DNA of 55,736 nucleotides from positions 1 through 55,736 of the forward strand of contig NZ_JAELTX010000015.1 of NCBI RefSeq assembly GCF_016429065.1. The letters are read 5' to 3'. Of the stretch, positions 7,106 to 17,900 are shown piece after piece; within the stretch, counting starts at the first letter, position 1, and each line of letters starts with the position of its first letter. The notes below the pieces were generated by a model. The model made no database searches, was not told the origin of the DNA, and saw only the letters and a list, made by a program, of their open reading frames with translations. The DNA comes from Pedobacter sp. ASV17 (GTDB lineage: Bacteria; Bacteroidota; Bacteroidia; Sphingobacteriales; Sphingobacteriaceae). The position numbers were made by a program, and so were the translations under genes.

Positions 7106-7468
7106 CTAAGCGGTTAACGTCTCTATTTTTTCCATAATAGCGGTCATCTCAAAAGGTTTGGCCAAGAAGTCATTGGCACCACAAGCAAGTGCCGATTCTT
7201 TGATTTGCCTACTGGCCGATACCATTAAAATGGGAACTTCACTGGTGGTTGCATTGTCTTTAAGCTGTCGGCAAACCTCTCGGCCGTCTATGCCCGACAT
7301 CCAGATATCTAATAGCAGTAGATCTGGTTGCTGTTGTTGAACGGCCTGAATAACTTTGTTGCCGTCTACTATGGTGGCTACTTCGTAACCTAAGGCTTCA
7401 CACATTGTTTTAGTAGCATCTAAAATACCTTCATCGTCATCTGCAATTAAAATTCTTTTAGCTTTCAT
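7106..7468 (-). CDS. Single-domain response regulator coupled to the PAS kinase
   Basis: 120-residue receiver starting at the ATG at 7468 (MKAKRILIADDDEG). The pocket is Asp10-Asp12, phospho-acceptor Asp54 in LLLDIWMSGIDG, Ser84 and Lys104. The frame is open further upstream to a TTG at 7513, but that would add 15 residues unlike any receiver. The ATG overlaps the end of the kinase gene by 11 bases in another frame, a sign of translational coupling, so this receiver is the probable first phosphate acceptor of that kinase. There is no DNA-binding domain. Confidence 0.9.
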   Translation of the reverse strand: MKAKRILIADDDEGILDATKTMCEALGYEVATIVDGNKVIQAVQQQQPDLLLLDIWMSGIDGREVCRQLKDNATTSEVPILMVSASRQIKESALACGANDFLAKPFEMTAIMEKIETLTA

Positions 7469-10121
7469 TTTCTTGGGTGTTGGTTTGAAGGGCTTGTACA
7501 ACTGGAATGGCAAAACAGAAAGTTGACCCTTTTCCCGCCACCGAGTTTACCCAAATTCGGCCACCTAATTGCTTTACAATTTCCGAAGAGATATAAAGAC
7601 CAAGTCCCAGTCCTGGGAAAGTATGTTCTTTAGTGCCTGATACTCTGTAAAACTGTTCAAATACGAGGTCTTTCTTTTCTGCTGGTAAGCCTATGCCGAA
7701 ATCTTGTACACAAAGTTGTACTTCATGGCCGTGATCTTCCGTAAATACGATAATACGATTGGCATCAGGTGAATATTTAACAGCATTAGTCATTAAATTT
7801 ACGATCACTTGCTGGATGCGTTCACGATCTCCGTGGATATCACATGAACTCTTCAGTTTTAACTGGATTTGGTGTTTTTCAGAAGTAAGCTGAATGTCCT
7901 CTACAATTTCGTTTACCAGTTGATCAAAATTGAAATGAGTATTGGTAAAAGCTAACTTGCCTGAGTTAATTTTGGTCACATCTAATAAATCGCCAATCAA
8001 TGCGGTAAGCCTATTGATTTGGTTGTTCATTTTACCAATTAAGGCGGCATTTTTTTCGTCTCCAGCACGGTGCAGCATCATTTCTACCACTTGTGCGTAA
8101 GCCTTAATGCTGGTTACTGGCGTTTTAAGTTCATGACTGGCTACTCCTAGGAAATTATCTTTTTGTCGTTGCAGTTCCTTTTGCTCGCTGATATCTGTAT
8201 TACTGCCATACCATTTGATAATGTGTCCATGGCTATCCGTAAGGGCCACCGCTCTCACCAACCACCATCGATAATTACCATATTTATCTTTTAAGCGAAA
8301 TTCTGCTTGGTAGGCTTCACCTGTCGCTAAGCTTTTTTGCCAAGTCTTTAGGGTTTGCGCCACGTCATCAGGATGCATGGTAGCCGTCCATTTATCGCCT
8401 AATGAAGTTTCGATAGGCATAGCACTTTGGTCTAGCCAACGCTGATTGATAAAATCGAGCATACCATCTGGAGTGGCGGTCCACATGACCGTAGGCACGG
8501 CATTGGCTAAAAATTCTAATTCTTTTAAGGTATGGGCAAGCTCACTGTTCTTTTTGTCCATGGCCTTTTTAGCATTCATTTCGGCCGTTAAATCACGGGC
8601 AATGCCTGTAATGGCAATAGGTTCGGCCGTGAGGCTATCCCTGATTAGAAAAAACTGTTTATGGATGGGAACAATTTCTCCTGTTTGTTGGTGCTTTAGC
8701 TCTAAGCGGCCCGACCATTTTCCTGTTTCTAACAATTGTGAGCGAATGCTGCCTTTAATCAATCGGTTGGAAGCTAGGGAGTGGTAAGCTTCAATATTGG
8801 TTTTAGCAACGTCGTCTGCCGATAGTCCAATCAATTTTTGTCCGGCAGCGTTAAGGTAAATGGTATTGCCTTGCCAGTCGGTATAGTTGCAAAAATCTTC
8901 ACTAAACTCTACAATGGTCGCTAAACGTTGCAGTTCGGCCCTTGCTTTTAATTCGCTACGTAGGTCTCTAGCTGTAGAACCACGGCCAATGATATCCCCC
9001 GTAATGGGATTTTTGATCAAGATATAATTCACCTGGCAGGGGATGGCTTCGTGGGTTTGTACGTGTTTAAGATACAAAATGCCTTTCCAACCTTTTTCAC
9101 TATCAATTTGTGGAATGATGGTTTCTTGAACACGTTTGAGTTCCTCGGGTTCATAAAAATCCCGAGCAGTCATTTTGGTCAAGTCAAGCTCGGCAGGGAC
9201 GCCAAACAGCGCTCTGCCTGCACGGTTCATGTAAATCAAATTGCCATCCATATCGGCAATCGTCATGATATCTGCATTGTTGCTCACCAGCGATAGTAAT
9301 TGTTGCTCGCTTAATGAGGTGTTTACTTCGTGAGTAATATCTCTAGCGGTACCCGCAAAACGATAGGCTAAACCTTCCTTGTTAAAATAAGAACGGCCTT
9401 TGCAATGTACCCATCTTAATGTTCCACTGTTGCTGCCAACGGTTCGGTAGCGAATATCGTAAGTGTCTGTTTTTAATGGATTAATAGCTGCTGCTACTGC
9501 CTCCATTACTTTGGGTTTGTCTTCTGGGTGGATACAGTCTAACACTTCATGATAGGCAATATCGGCATCGCCCTCAAAACCGAATAGCTCACGGCAACGT
9601 TGGTCCCAATGTACAGCATGTGAAAGCGGATCGAGATCCCAAGTGCCAATTTCTGCTGATTGTAAGGCTAAGCTTAATCTTTCCTGTGTATCAGATAATT
9701 CTTGCTGGGTTTTAATGAGCGTGGTCACATCCATGGCCGTATGGAAAATAAATTCCGTTTTGCCATCTGCACCTAATACGGGTTTATATGTGTAATTAAA
9801 GTAAAAGGTTTGCAACAACCCATCTACCAAAAGCTCTGCACTGTCTCGCTCTGCATGGTGTGCAATGCCTGTATCAAAAACATTTTGTAAAAGCGCAATA
9901 AATGGTTGGCCTTTTAGTTCAGGCACGGCCTCTATCAAAGGTTTGCCAATTACCTCCTTACCTTTTCCCCAAAACGCCAACATTTGCGCATTGGCTGAAG
10001 TAATGATGATATCTCTGGTATGATAAATAGCCGAAGCCGAAGGGGCGGCATTGATCAGTTCGTCAAATCTGTTGGGGTTGTTTTTAGGCTCCATGTACTG
10101 TAAAAGGCCTAAGTTAATCAT
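7458..10121 (-). CDS. Sensor histidine kinase with five PAS domains
   Basis: 887 residues without membrane segments. Five PAS/PAC modules follow one another at about 20-135, 145-265, 272-390, 395-515 and 530-650; the second and fifth end in RFAGTARDIT- and KWYGSNTDIS-type PAC signatures. HisKA begins at about 655 (GVASHELKTPVTS, His663), followed by an HATPase_c domain with NLMTNAVKYSP (N box) and FGIGLP and GLGLGLYI (G boxes). It is a soluble multi-input kinase that probably phosphorylates the receiver encoded immediately downstream. An alternative start is the ATG at 10094 (MEPKNNPNRF). What the PAS domains sense cannot be read from the sequence. Confidence 0.9.
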   Translation of the reverse strand: MINLGLLQYMEPKNNPNRFDELINAAPSASAIYHTRDIIITSANAQMLAFWGKGKEVIGKPLIEAVPELKGQPFIALLQNVFDTGIAHHAERDSAELLVDGLLQTFYFNYTYKPVLGADGKTEFIFHTAMDVTTLIKTQQELSDTQERLSLALQSAEIGTWDLDPLSHAVHWDQRCRELFGFEGDADIAYHEVLDCIHPEDKPKVMEAVAAAINPLKTDTYDIRYRTVGSNSGTLRWVHCKGRSYFNKEGLAYRFAGTARDITHEVNTSLSEQQLLSLVSNNADIMTIADMDGNLIYMNRAGRALFGVPAELDLTKMTARDFYEPEELKRVQETIIPQIDSEKGWKGILYLKHVQTHEAIPCQVNYILIKNPITGDIIGRGSTARDLRSELKARAELQRLATIVEFSEDFCNYTDWQGNTIYLNAAGQKLIGLSADDVAKTNIEAYHSLASNRLIKGSIRSQLLETGKWSGRLELKHQQTGEIVPIHKQFFLIRDSLTAEPIAITGIARDLTAEMNAKKAMDKKNSELAHTLKELEFLANAVPTVMWTATPDGMLDFINQRWLDQSAMPIETSLGDKWTATMHPDDVAQTLKTWQKSLATGEAYQAEFRLKDKYGNYRWWLVRAVALTDSHGHIIKWYGSNTDISEQKELQRQKDNFLGVASHELKTPVTSIKAYAQVVEMMLHRAGDEKNAALIGKMNNQINRLTALIGDLLDVTKINSGKLAFTNTHFNFDQLVNEIVEDIQLTSEKHQIQLKLKSSCDIHGDRERIQQVIVNLMTNAVKYSPDANRIIVFTEDHGHEVQLCVQDFGIGLPAEKKDLVFEQFYRVSGTKEHTFPGLGLGLYISSEIVKQLGGRIWVNSVAGKGSTFCFAIPVVQALQTNTQENES

Positions 10122-10186
10122 TTTAGTATGGAAAATTAGCTGTTTTTAGAATATTATAAATGGCTTTTTTTGAAAGGATAAATACT

Positions 10187-10194
10187 TACATTTG
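10187..10194 (+). promoter_or_regulatory. Candidate -7 box for heme oxygenase-phytochrome
   Basis: TACATTTG fits TAnnTTTG and lies 41 bases before the ATG at 10236. The nearest upstream TTTG is only 14 bases away, so the -33 element is not convincing. Confidence 0.35.
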
Positions 10195-10235
10195 TTGCAT
10201 GGGCGTTTACTAAAGTAGCGACTATAAAAAGACTA

Positions 10236-10796
10236 ATGACCAATACATTGCCCAATACCCGTCTTAAAGAAGAGACGAAGACTGCACACCAAGCCTTAGA
10301 AAAGAAAGTGATTTTGCAGTTGAAAGCCATCCGTTCAGAAGCTGATTATGCTTCATTCATCCATGCTTTTTACCTTTATTTTAATGCGCTTGAAAGTAAG
10401 CTCGCTGTGTATATCAATGATACCATAGTGCCAGATCTTTCCTCACGTAGAAACAGCAGCTATTTAAAAGCTGATTTGCAAGCGCTAGGATTTAAGGACG
10501 AGCAAGAGAGGAAGATAGCCTTGCCAGAAATTAACAGTTTAGCACAGGCCCTAGGGGCCATGTATGTAATGGAAGGTTCCATTATGGGCGGTCCCATTAT
10601 TGTTGAGATGCTGCGTAAGCATGGTTTAGCCAAAGGCTTTTCTTTCTTTTCAGGTTATGGCGCTGAAACAGGAACCATGTGGAACAACTTTGTTACGGTT
10701 TTAAACGAAAGATTACAAAATACTACTGCCCAGGAAGAATCCATTAAAGCAGCGAGTGAAACTTTTGAAAAGTTTCAATTTGTTTTTGAAGCGTAG
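10236..10796 (+). CDS. bphO: Biliverdin-producing heme oxygenase
   Basis: 186 residues, standard for bacterial HemO/BphO. The proximal haem ligand is His18 in TKTAHQALEK, and the distal-helix signature is LGAMYVMEGSIMGG at 106-119. The enzyme opens haem to biliverdin, CO and iron in the cytoplasm. It lies 62 bases upstream of a bacteriophytochrome on the same strand, so its biliverdin probably serves as that protein's chromophore. A role in iron release from haem is the alternative, but no haem uptake gene is adjacent. Confidence 0.9.
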   Translation: MTNTLPNTRLKEETKTAHQALEKKVILQLKAIRSEADYASFIHAFYLYFNALESKLAVYINDTIVPDLSSRRNSSYLKADLQALGFKDEQERKIALPEINSLAQALGAMYVMEGSIMGGPIIVEMLRKHGLAKGFSFFSGYGAETGTMWNNFVTVLNERLQNTTAQEESIKAASETFEKFQFVFEA

Positions 10797-10858
10797 TATT
10801 TGCTTTTTTTTGTTTTTGATATTTTTCTTAACTTAACGACTGATCACTAATCGGCATA

Positions 10859-13102
10859 ATGAATATGAGCGAACCAAATTTAGACAACTGCGAAAACGAA
10901 CCAATCCATATTCCAGGGAGTATCCAAAGTCATGGTTTCCTCATTGCCCTTGATGGTGAACTGGTAGTGCGGTATTGCAGTGAAAATATTCAGGATTTTT
11001 TAGGGATTAAGGCTAGCACTATTTTGAGTAAGCCCTTGCATGAAATAGAAAGTTTAAGCAGTGGGCCACAGCAGGATTTGGAAGCTTTGGTGCGCTTTTC
11101 TAATCAGCAGGATACGGTGATTAACCAAAATGGTTTTTCCTATCAGCTCAATGGACAAAGCTTTAATATCATTATACATTTTCATAATGGCTTTCATATC
11201 ATTGATTTTGAACCTGCCATTTCCCACCTTTCTTATGATTTGCAGTCGCTTGTAGGAAGGTCATTATCAGAAATACTGTCGGATAAGAAAATGGAAAACC
11301 TTTTGACCAATGCAGCGCAACAGGTTAAGAAAATTATTGGTTACGACCGTGTAATGGTTTACAGGTTTCATGAAGATGGACACGGTGAAGTAGTGGCAGA
11401 GGCTAAGGCTGATAGCTATGAAAGTTGGTTAGGTTTGCATTATCCTGCTTCGGATATTCCAAAACAAGCTAGGGCACTTTACCAAATCAATTTGGTACGC
11501 CTTATTGCCGATGTGAATACAACGCCTTCTGCTTTGGTAACTAGTGCGGTTAATGGAAAAGCAGTTCCTTTGGATCTTACACATAGTACTTTACGGGCTG
11601 TATCGCCCATCCATATCCAATACCTTAAAAACATGGGGGTACACTCAAGTTTTAGTGTATCCATTATGGATCATGAAAACTTATGGGGATTAATTGCTTG
11701 TCATAATTACTCACCCAAATTCATCAATTTTAAAGAGCGTGAAAGTGCCAAATTAGTAGGCCAGGTTTTGTCTTCGGCCATTAGTTTTAGGGCACAAGAG
11801 GAAGATCAGCAACAAGCCGCGGAACATAGACAGGCAGTAGAAACCATGACCAGGTTTTTATTGCGAAATATTGATGTAGATGAAGCGTTAACCGGGCAAG
11901 ATAATACGCTGAAAGATGTGGTGGATTGCACAGGCGCAGCACTCTATTTTGAGAATAAGTTGCATGTGACTGGAGAGGTGCCTGATCAGGAGTTTATAAG
12001 GAAACTTGTTGATTGGTTGGATGAAAGGACCTATAAAGAAGGTTTTTACATGAGCCACGAGCTTTCTAAAGATTTTCCGTTGGCCGCTAAATTTAGGCTA
12101 TCATCAAGCGGTTTATTGGCTTGTAGGTTGGGTAAAGATTTAAAGGAATACATGTTATGGTTTAGGCCTGAAGTGAAAACCTTGGTGAAATGGGCGGGCA
12201 ATCCTGAAAAATTGGTGGAGAAAGATGAAAAGGGAATGAGCCATATTTCGCCTAGAAATTCATTTAACGAATGGTTGCAAGAAGTTGAGCTTACGGCAGT
12301 GCCCTGGAAAAGACACGAGTTGGATGCTGCTTTGTCCTTACGTGATGAGGTAAATTATGCCATCAGCAGAAAAGCAAATGAGCTGAGGGTGATGAATGAA
12401 AAACTAAGAGCGGCTTATTCGGAGCTGGATAGCTTTAGTTATACTATTTCTCACGATCTTAAAAATCCTTTAGCAACCATCAAATCATATTCGCAGCTGA
12501 TTAAGAAAGGGAACAACAGCATGGATAGGGTAATGATGATGGCCGAACGAATTGATAAGGGGACGCAAAAGATGCAGATGATGATTGATGAGGTACTGGC
12601 TTATTCAAAGGTGGGACAGTCGAAAATACAAGGTAGGCATATTGATATGCGCAATTTATTGGAAGAACTGAGCAACGACCTGATGGTGTCTAGTAATCAT
12701 CCTGAGTTGAGCATTGAAATTGGTGAAACGCCTGCGGTATATGGCGATGAACTGATGATTTTACAGGTGTTTTCGAATGTAGTAGGCAATGCCGTGAAAT
12801 ATTCGTCTAAAACGGCTTCACCGAAAGTGAGCATTAGTGGCAATAAAGAAGGAACGGAAGTGGTTTATGCCATTTCAGATAATGGAATAGGTATACCAGC
12901 CAATGAGCAGGGCGGTATTTTTGAGCTTTTTGCCAGAGCATCAGCAGGCAATGATTTTGAAGGAACAGGGGTAGGTTTAGCAATTGTGAAACGTATATTG
13001 GCCAAGCACGAAGGTAATATTTGGTTAAATAGTACACCAGGGCAAGGTTCGGTATTTTACCTTAGCTTTAAGCATTTTGAACCAGAACTCGTGCTCAGTT
13101 AA
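10859..13102 (+). CDS. bphP: Bacteriophytochrome histidine kinase
   Basis: 747 residues arranged PAS (about 16-118), GAF (135-310), PHY (325-495), HisKA (520-590) and HATPase_c (630-740). Cys11 in LDNCENEPIHIPG is the biliverdin-attachment cysteine upstream of the PAS domain. The GAF domain has PASDIP with Asp199, and His252 in SPIHIQYLKNMGV and His282 in ACHNYSP, spaced exactly 30 residues like the chromophore-pocket histidines of Deinococcus BphP. Kinase His532 lies in ISHDLKNPL, with NVVGNAVKYS and GTGVGLAI ATP-binding boxes. It is a red/far-red photoreceptor in the cytoplasm. No receiver is fused or directly downstream; the single receivers at 6730 and 7106 are candidate partners. Confidence 0.93.
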   Translation: MNMSEPNLDNCENEPIHIPGSIQSHGFLIALDGELVVRYCSENIQDFLGIKASTILSKPLHEIESLSSGPQQDLEALVRFSNQQDTVINQNGFSYQLNGQSFNIIIHFHNGFHIIDFEPAISHLSYDLQSLVGRSLSEILSDKKMENLLTNAAQQVKKIIGYDRVMVYRFHEDGHGEVVAEAKADSYESWLGLHYPASDIPKQARALYQINLVRLIADVNTTPSALVTSAVNGKAVPLDLTHSTLRAVSPIHIQYLKNMGVHSSFSVSIMDHENLWGLIACHNYSPKFINFKERESAKLVGQVLSSAISFRAQEEDQQQAAEHRQAVETMTRFLLRNIDVDEALTGQDNTLKDVVDCTGAALYFENKLHVTGEVPDQEFIRKLVDWLDERTYKEGFYMSHELSKDFPLAAKFRLSSSGLLACRLGKDLKEYMLWFRPEVKTLVKWAGNPEKLVEKDEKGMSHISPRNSFNEWLQEVELTAVPWKRHELDAALSLRDEVNYAISRKANELRVMNEKLRAAYSELDSFSYTISHDLKNPLATIKSYSQLIKKGNNSMDRVMMMAERIDKGTQKMQMMIDEVLAYSKVGQSKIQGRHIDMRNLLEELSNDLMVSSNHPELSIEIGETPAVYGDELMILQVFSNVVGNAVKYSSKTASPKVSISGNKEGTEVVYAISDNGIGIPANEQGGIFELFARASAGNDFEGTGVGLAIVKRILAKHEGNIWLNSTPGQGSVFYLSFKHFEPELVLS

Positions 13103-13121
13103 ACATTTTCTTTTCTACTCC

Positions 13122-13138
13122 AACGGCGTAGTGCCGTT
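13122..13138 (+). terminator. Weak hairpin after the phytochrome gene
   Basis: AACGGC-GTAGT-GCCGTT, a 6-bp stem 20 bases after the stop codon. It lacks a T-run, so it is only a tentative terminator. Confidence 0.3.
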
Positions 13139-13305
13139 CACTTTTAAAATGTCGAGCCATGTCGAAAAGGTATTGAATGGGTCATTGGTGGCCGCTACAC
13201 ACTTCGTGAGCCTTTCCTCTTTGCATGATCATATGTAAATAGCACTTTCCGAAATTTGCACAGTTTCTAAATACATCGATTAAACTTTTTATTAGTTTTG
13301 TTAAA

Positions 13306-14367
13306 ATGGAAAAGAAGAATTCAGGAACTGTAGGTGTTAAAGAAATTGCCCGATTGGCCAATGTTTCTATTGGAACGGTAGATAGAGTATTGAACAATAG
13401 GGTAGGTGTTTCTGAGAAAACCAAAGCCAAAATCCTGAAGATTATTAAAGAACTGGATTACCAGCCTAATATCTTTGCCAGACGCCTTGCTTCTAAGAAA
13501 AAGTTAAGATTTGCAACCCTTGTGCCACAGGTATCCGAAGAAACCACTTATTGGGAGGCTCCTTTACAAGGCATTAAACAAGCAGCTAATGAGATTAAAG
13601 ATTTTGGAATAGAAGTGGTGAGTTACTTTTTTGACCAAAATAATAAAGAGAGCTTTAAAACCAGTGCCGCAAAAATAGTTGCTGGCGGGTTTGATGGCGT
13701 ACTCATGGCACCAATGTTTGACGAAGAAAGCACTGTTTTTATCGAAGAATGTAACCTGCAAAAAATCCCGTTTGTATTCATCAACTCTGATATCCCTGGA
13801 CATAATAACTTGTGCTACATAGGTCCTAACCTTTATCAAAGTGGTTATTTATCGGCACACATTGTCAATTATCTTTCTCCTGCCTCCAAAAAAACTTTGA
13901 TTGTCAATATTTCCAAGGAAATAGATTTACATCACCACTTATTGCGTAAGGAAGAAGGCTTTAGGAATTACTTTGAAGAAAATAACGGTATTAACGACAT
14001 CAGTAAAATAGATATCCAACAAACCAGTTACGCCCATATTCAGCAAAAGTTATCAGAGCAGTTGAGTAAAAGTAGCTATGATGTTGTTTTTGTCACCAAT
14101 TCAAGAGTATCCACCGTGGCCAAATATTTTGAGGAGCACCAAATCAAAGACGTTAAACTAATTGGTTACGATTTCTTGGAAGATAACATCCTTCATTTGA
14201 AAAACAGAACCATCGATTTTCTCATCTGTCAAAAGCCCCAAGAACAAGGCTATAGGGGAGTAATGAGCCTTTATGATCACTTAGTGCTTCATACATCTAT
14301 CGAAAAAGAGCAGTTCATGCCTATTGACATCATTACCCGAGAGAACTACCAATACTACAGTAACTAA
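13306..14367 (+). CDS. LacI-family transcriptional regulator of the amino-sugar locus
   Basis: 353 residues. The N-terminal LacI helix-turn-helix and hinge helix span about 10-60 (VKEIARLANVSIGTVDRVLN, then VSEKTKAKILKIIKELDYQPN). Residues 65-345 form a periplasmic-binding-protein-like sensor domain of the Peripla_BP_4 type. Bacteroidota regulators of this shape often control sugar utilisation loci. It lies 548 bases upstream of susC on the same strand. An 18-bp LacI-like palindrome occurs before susC and before nagB, so those are its likely operators. The effector is unknown; GlcNAc, GlcNAc-6-P or GlcN-6-P are plausible. Confidence 0.88.
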   Translation: MEKKNSGTVGVKEIARLANVSIGTVDRVLNNRVGVSEKTKAKILKIIKELDYQPNIFARRLASKKKLRFATLVPQVSEETTYWEAPLQGIKQAANEIKDFGIEVVSYFFDQNNKESFKTSAAKIVAGGFDGVLMAPMFDEESTVFIEECNLQKIPFVFINSDIPGHNNLCYIGPNLYQSGYLSAHIVNYLSPASKKTLIVNISKEIDLHHHLLRKEEGFRNYFEENNGINDISKIDIQQTSYAHIQQKLSEQLSKSSYDVVFVTNSRVSTVAKYFEEHQIKDVKLIGYDFLEDNILHLKNRTIDFLICQKPQEQGYRGVMSLYDHLVLHTSIEKEQFMPIDIITRENYQYYSN

Positions 14368-14447
14368 TTCCATTTTTTTACCTTCCTTAAAGTTGAAATC
14401 CTAAAATTTTATACAAATAATTTGGATGTAAAATAATAATTGCTAAT

Positions 14448-14465
14448 TTCGTGTACGTTACCGTT
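14448..14465. promoter_or_regulatory. Operator candidate O1 (imperfect)
   Basis: TTCGTGTACGTTACCGTT agrees with the exact operator at 14767-14784 in 15 of 18 positions. The left half-site is intact and the right half-site degenerate. Confidence 0.6.
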
Positions 14466-14766
14466 AACCAAATGTAGCTGTATTCTTGATTTGTATGTAC
14501 AAAAGGACGATGTTCTAATTGTATAACTAATGATAAATTTTAACTGCTGATTAATGACGTTTTTGATGATCCTCTAACTATCCTTGCGATAGGATGTAGG
14601 AATAATAGTCATTCGTTTTAATCTGTAAATGCTTAGCTGAACTGATGCGAAATAGAGATTTATATTTTTGTAATAGGGTCCGAGTAGATGCTCAAGCATG
14701 TCCTTTTCATCAAATTTTTAAATAATTGACCATGCTAACCATAGACCAGATATTTTATTTTCATTT

Positions 14767-14784
14767 TTCGTGTACGTTAACGAA
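14767..14784. promoter_or_regulatory. Operator candidate O2 upstream of susC
   Basis: TTCGTGTACGTTAACGAA: half-sites TTCGT/ACGAA around a central ACGT, the layout of LacI-family operators. Its exact reverse complement occurs before nagB (35921-35938). A -7-like TAAATTTA follows directly. Confidence 0.8.
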
Positions 14785-14850
14785 TAAATTTATTTGGCTT
14801 TTGAAGCTATTTCGACGTTTTTTATTAAAACCAAACATAAGCGCAAGTTT

Positions 14851-14858
14851 TAGCTTTG
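14851..14858 (+). promoter_or_regulatory. Candidate -7 box of susC
   Basis: TAGCTTTG fits TAnnTTTG and lies 57 bases before the susC ATG. The TAAATTTA next to operator O2 is a competing candidate. Confidence 0.35.
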
Positions 14859-14915
14859 TGATTTAACCTTAAACCTTAACAACCTAATATCTATTAATAA
14901 ACTATCAAAAAGAAT

Positions 14916-17900
14916 ATGCGAATTAAATTCTATCAACAATTGCTTTTTGCCATGCTGTTGGTTTTTGCAATGCACAGTATTGCTTTAGCCCAGGTAAGTG
15001 GTAATAAGACCGTTTCTGGTACTGTAAAGCATGAAACCACTGGCGACCCGCTGCCAGGCGTTACGGTATCGTTTATGACTAATGGCGCAACGGTAATTAC
15101 CGATAAAGACGGTAAGTTTAAGATGCAGGTGAGTGGAAACAATCCGATACTTTTAGTGAAGTCAATTGGATTTAAGCCGCAATCTGTACCCGTTAAAGGA
15201 CGAGACAATGTGCAAATTTCCTTACAGCCAGAAACCGTTAGCCTTAATGAGGTAAATATCACGGTAGGTTACGGCACGCAGAAAAAGAAGGAAGTGACTG
15301 GAGCGGTGGGTTCAATATCAGCCGACCAGTTAGAAACGCATCCAATGGGCGATATCAATACCAGTTTGCAAGGTAAGATTGCGGGATTGCAAATCACTTC
15401 AAACTCAGGAGAACCTGGAGCAGGAGCTACTGTTAGGATCAGGGGAGCTTCTTCGGTAAACGGAAGCAGTCAGCCCTTGTACATTGTAGATGGTGTACCC
15501 ATTAATACCGATACTTATGCGGGAGGTTTGAATGATGATGGCTCAACCTTTAGTCCATTGGCAGATATTAACCCTGCGGATATTGAGTCCATTGATTTCC
15601 TGAAAGATGGAACCGCTTCCATTTATGGTTCTAGGGCATCCAACGGAGTAATTTTAATTACCACCAAATCTGGAAAGAACTCAAAAAAGCCAACCCTTAG
15701 GTTTTCTTCTAATGCAAGTTTGGCAGAGCTCACCAGAACCTTCGGAGTATTAAATGCTCCTCAATGGCGCAGCGCTTATATCGATGCGATTTTTAACAGT
15801 ACAGGACAAATGACCACTAAGCCATCGGTAATTGATTCATTGCATCCGTACTATTCAAAATCTATTGACTGGCATGAAATTATGTACAGACAAGCCTTGC
15901 AGCAAAAGTATGATATCAGTGTGAGCGGTGGTTCTTCTGATAATTCTATCAATTACTATTTAAGTGCTGGTTACAAAAACCTCAATCCAATTGTAAAAGA
16001 AACCGATTACGAACAAGCTACCGCTACCGCAAAAGTTTATTATACGTTCAATAAATCTATTTCGGGAAGTTCTTCTTTTAACCTATCTAATACCGATTAT
16101 ACCAGAATTTTGACAGGTTTAAGTGGGCAAAGTGTGGTTTTTCAGGCTTTAAGTACCATGCCTGTTTACAATCCTTACGATCCTATCTCTGGACAATTGA
16201 TCCCATTATTTGAAGGCAGCAAACCAAATCCATTGGCCATTGCGCAATTAGCAGCCAATAGGATTAAGCGTTTTAGAATGTTCGGAAATCAGGAGTTTAA
16301 GGTATGGATTGCTAAAAACTTGAGGTTTACCACCAACTTGGGATTTGATTATGAAAACAGCGATTTATCTAATTTTACCCCAACAAGCCTATTACCACAA
16401 GGTCAGTTAAGTAGTTCTTATCTACAAACTACCAAAGCATCTTCTTTCATCAACGAAAACACTTTAACCTATAAACTAACCTTAAAGAAAGACCACACCT
16501 TTAACTTTCTATTGGGTCAATCGTACCAAAAATTTAATAGAGATAATCTTGATTTAGTAGGTAGGGGCTTGCCAGATGCACAATTGACCAATGTAGGCGC
16601 GGCATCAGTGCTTTCTACTTATGTACAAAACATTTCACAAAACGCCTTATTATCCTTTTTCGCCAGAGCTAATTACGATTATAAGGGCAAATACTTGTTT
16701 TCTGCCTTAATCAGAAGAGACGGTTCATCACGCTTCGGAGCTGATAATAGATTTGGTTATTTTCCAGCGGTTTCGGCAGGTTGGAGATTCAGTGAAGAAT
16801 CTTACTTCAAAAAGTTCCAGTTCTTGGATGAAGGTAAATTACGTGCCAGTTTCGGTATCACAGGAAACCAGTCTATTGGTAATTACGCTGGGCAAGGTGG
16901 TTACATCAACAACGGTTCTTACTTAGGTCAAAATGCGGTGATATTATCTGGTATTCCAAATCCATCCTTAAAATGGGAATCAACACAGCATAGCAATTTA
17001 GGTTTAGAGCTATCTTTCTTTAAAAACAGATTAACCTTTGTTGGAGATGTTTATTTGAAGAAAACCAAAGACCTGTTGTTTGATGTTACGGTTCCAGGAA
17101 CTACTGGGGTAAGTACCGTTCCAGGTAACTTTGGGTCGTTACAGAACAAAGGTTTTGAGGCTACTTTAACCAGCGTTAACATTGTAGCACCATTCAAATG
17201 GTCGTCTACCTTTACTTTCGCTTACAATCGTAACAAGATATTATCACTGCCAGGTGGACAAGATTACCGACCAAACTTGTTTAACATGGCTAGGGTGGGA
17301 CAACCCGTAGGTGTGTTCTATGGCCTGAAAAAACTGGGAGTGTATGCCAGAGACGAAGATAATGTTTATAAAAGAGACGAAAATACAGGCGTAGTGATTC
17401 CTTACAAACAAGGATCGGCAAATGGTAAGGTGTACAAAGGTGGCGATATGATTTGGCAAGATCTAAACGGTGATGGCATCATCAACGACGACGATTTGCA
17501 GATCATTGGAGATCCTAATCCTGATTTTACTGGAGGATTATTCAATGAGTTCAGTTACAAAAACTTCACTTTCAGTTTCTTGTTTACTTATAGCTTCGGC
17601 GCTGATGTATTCAACGAGTTAAAAAGAAGCTTGGATTCTTCTCCAATTGACCAAAATTTCTCGACCGATCAATTAAGAAGATGGAGAGCCCAAGGAGATG
17701 TAACCGATATCCCAAGATTAGTGAAAACCGATCCAATGTTAAACTATGCAGTTTCTGATCATTTTGTAGAAGATGCTTCATTTATCAGGTTACAAAATAT
17801 TGCATTGAACTATAGATTGCCGAAGAGCTTTTTATCAAAAGTAAAAATATCGGGAGCTAGTGTAGGGTTTAGCGTATCAAACCTATTTACGTTGGGTTCT

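Larger units (their letters stand above)
14368..14915. promoter_or_regulatory. Regulatory region upstream of susC
   Basis: 548 bases without a gene and without the dispersed repeats. It holds two LacI-type operator candidates 319 bp apart (14448-14465 and 14767-14784), several TAnnTTTG-like boxes (TATTTTTG at 14663-14670, TAGCTTTG at 14851-14858) and a leader rich in TTAACCTTAAACC. The length and paired operators would allow looping. Confidence 0.6.
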
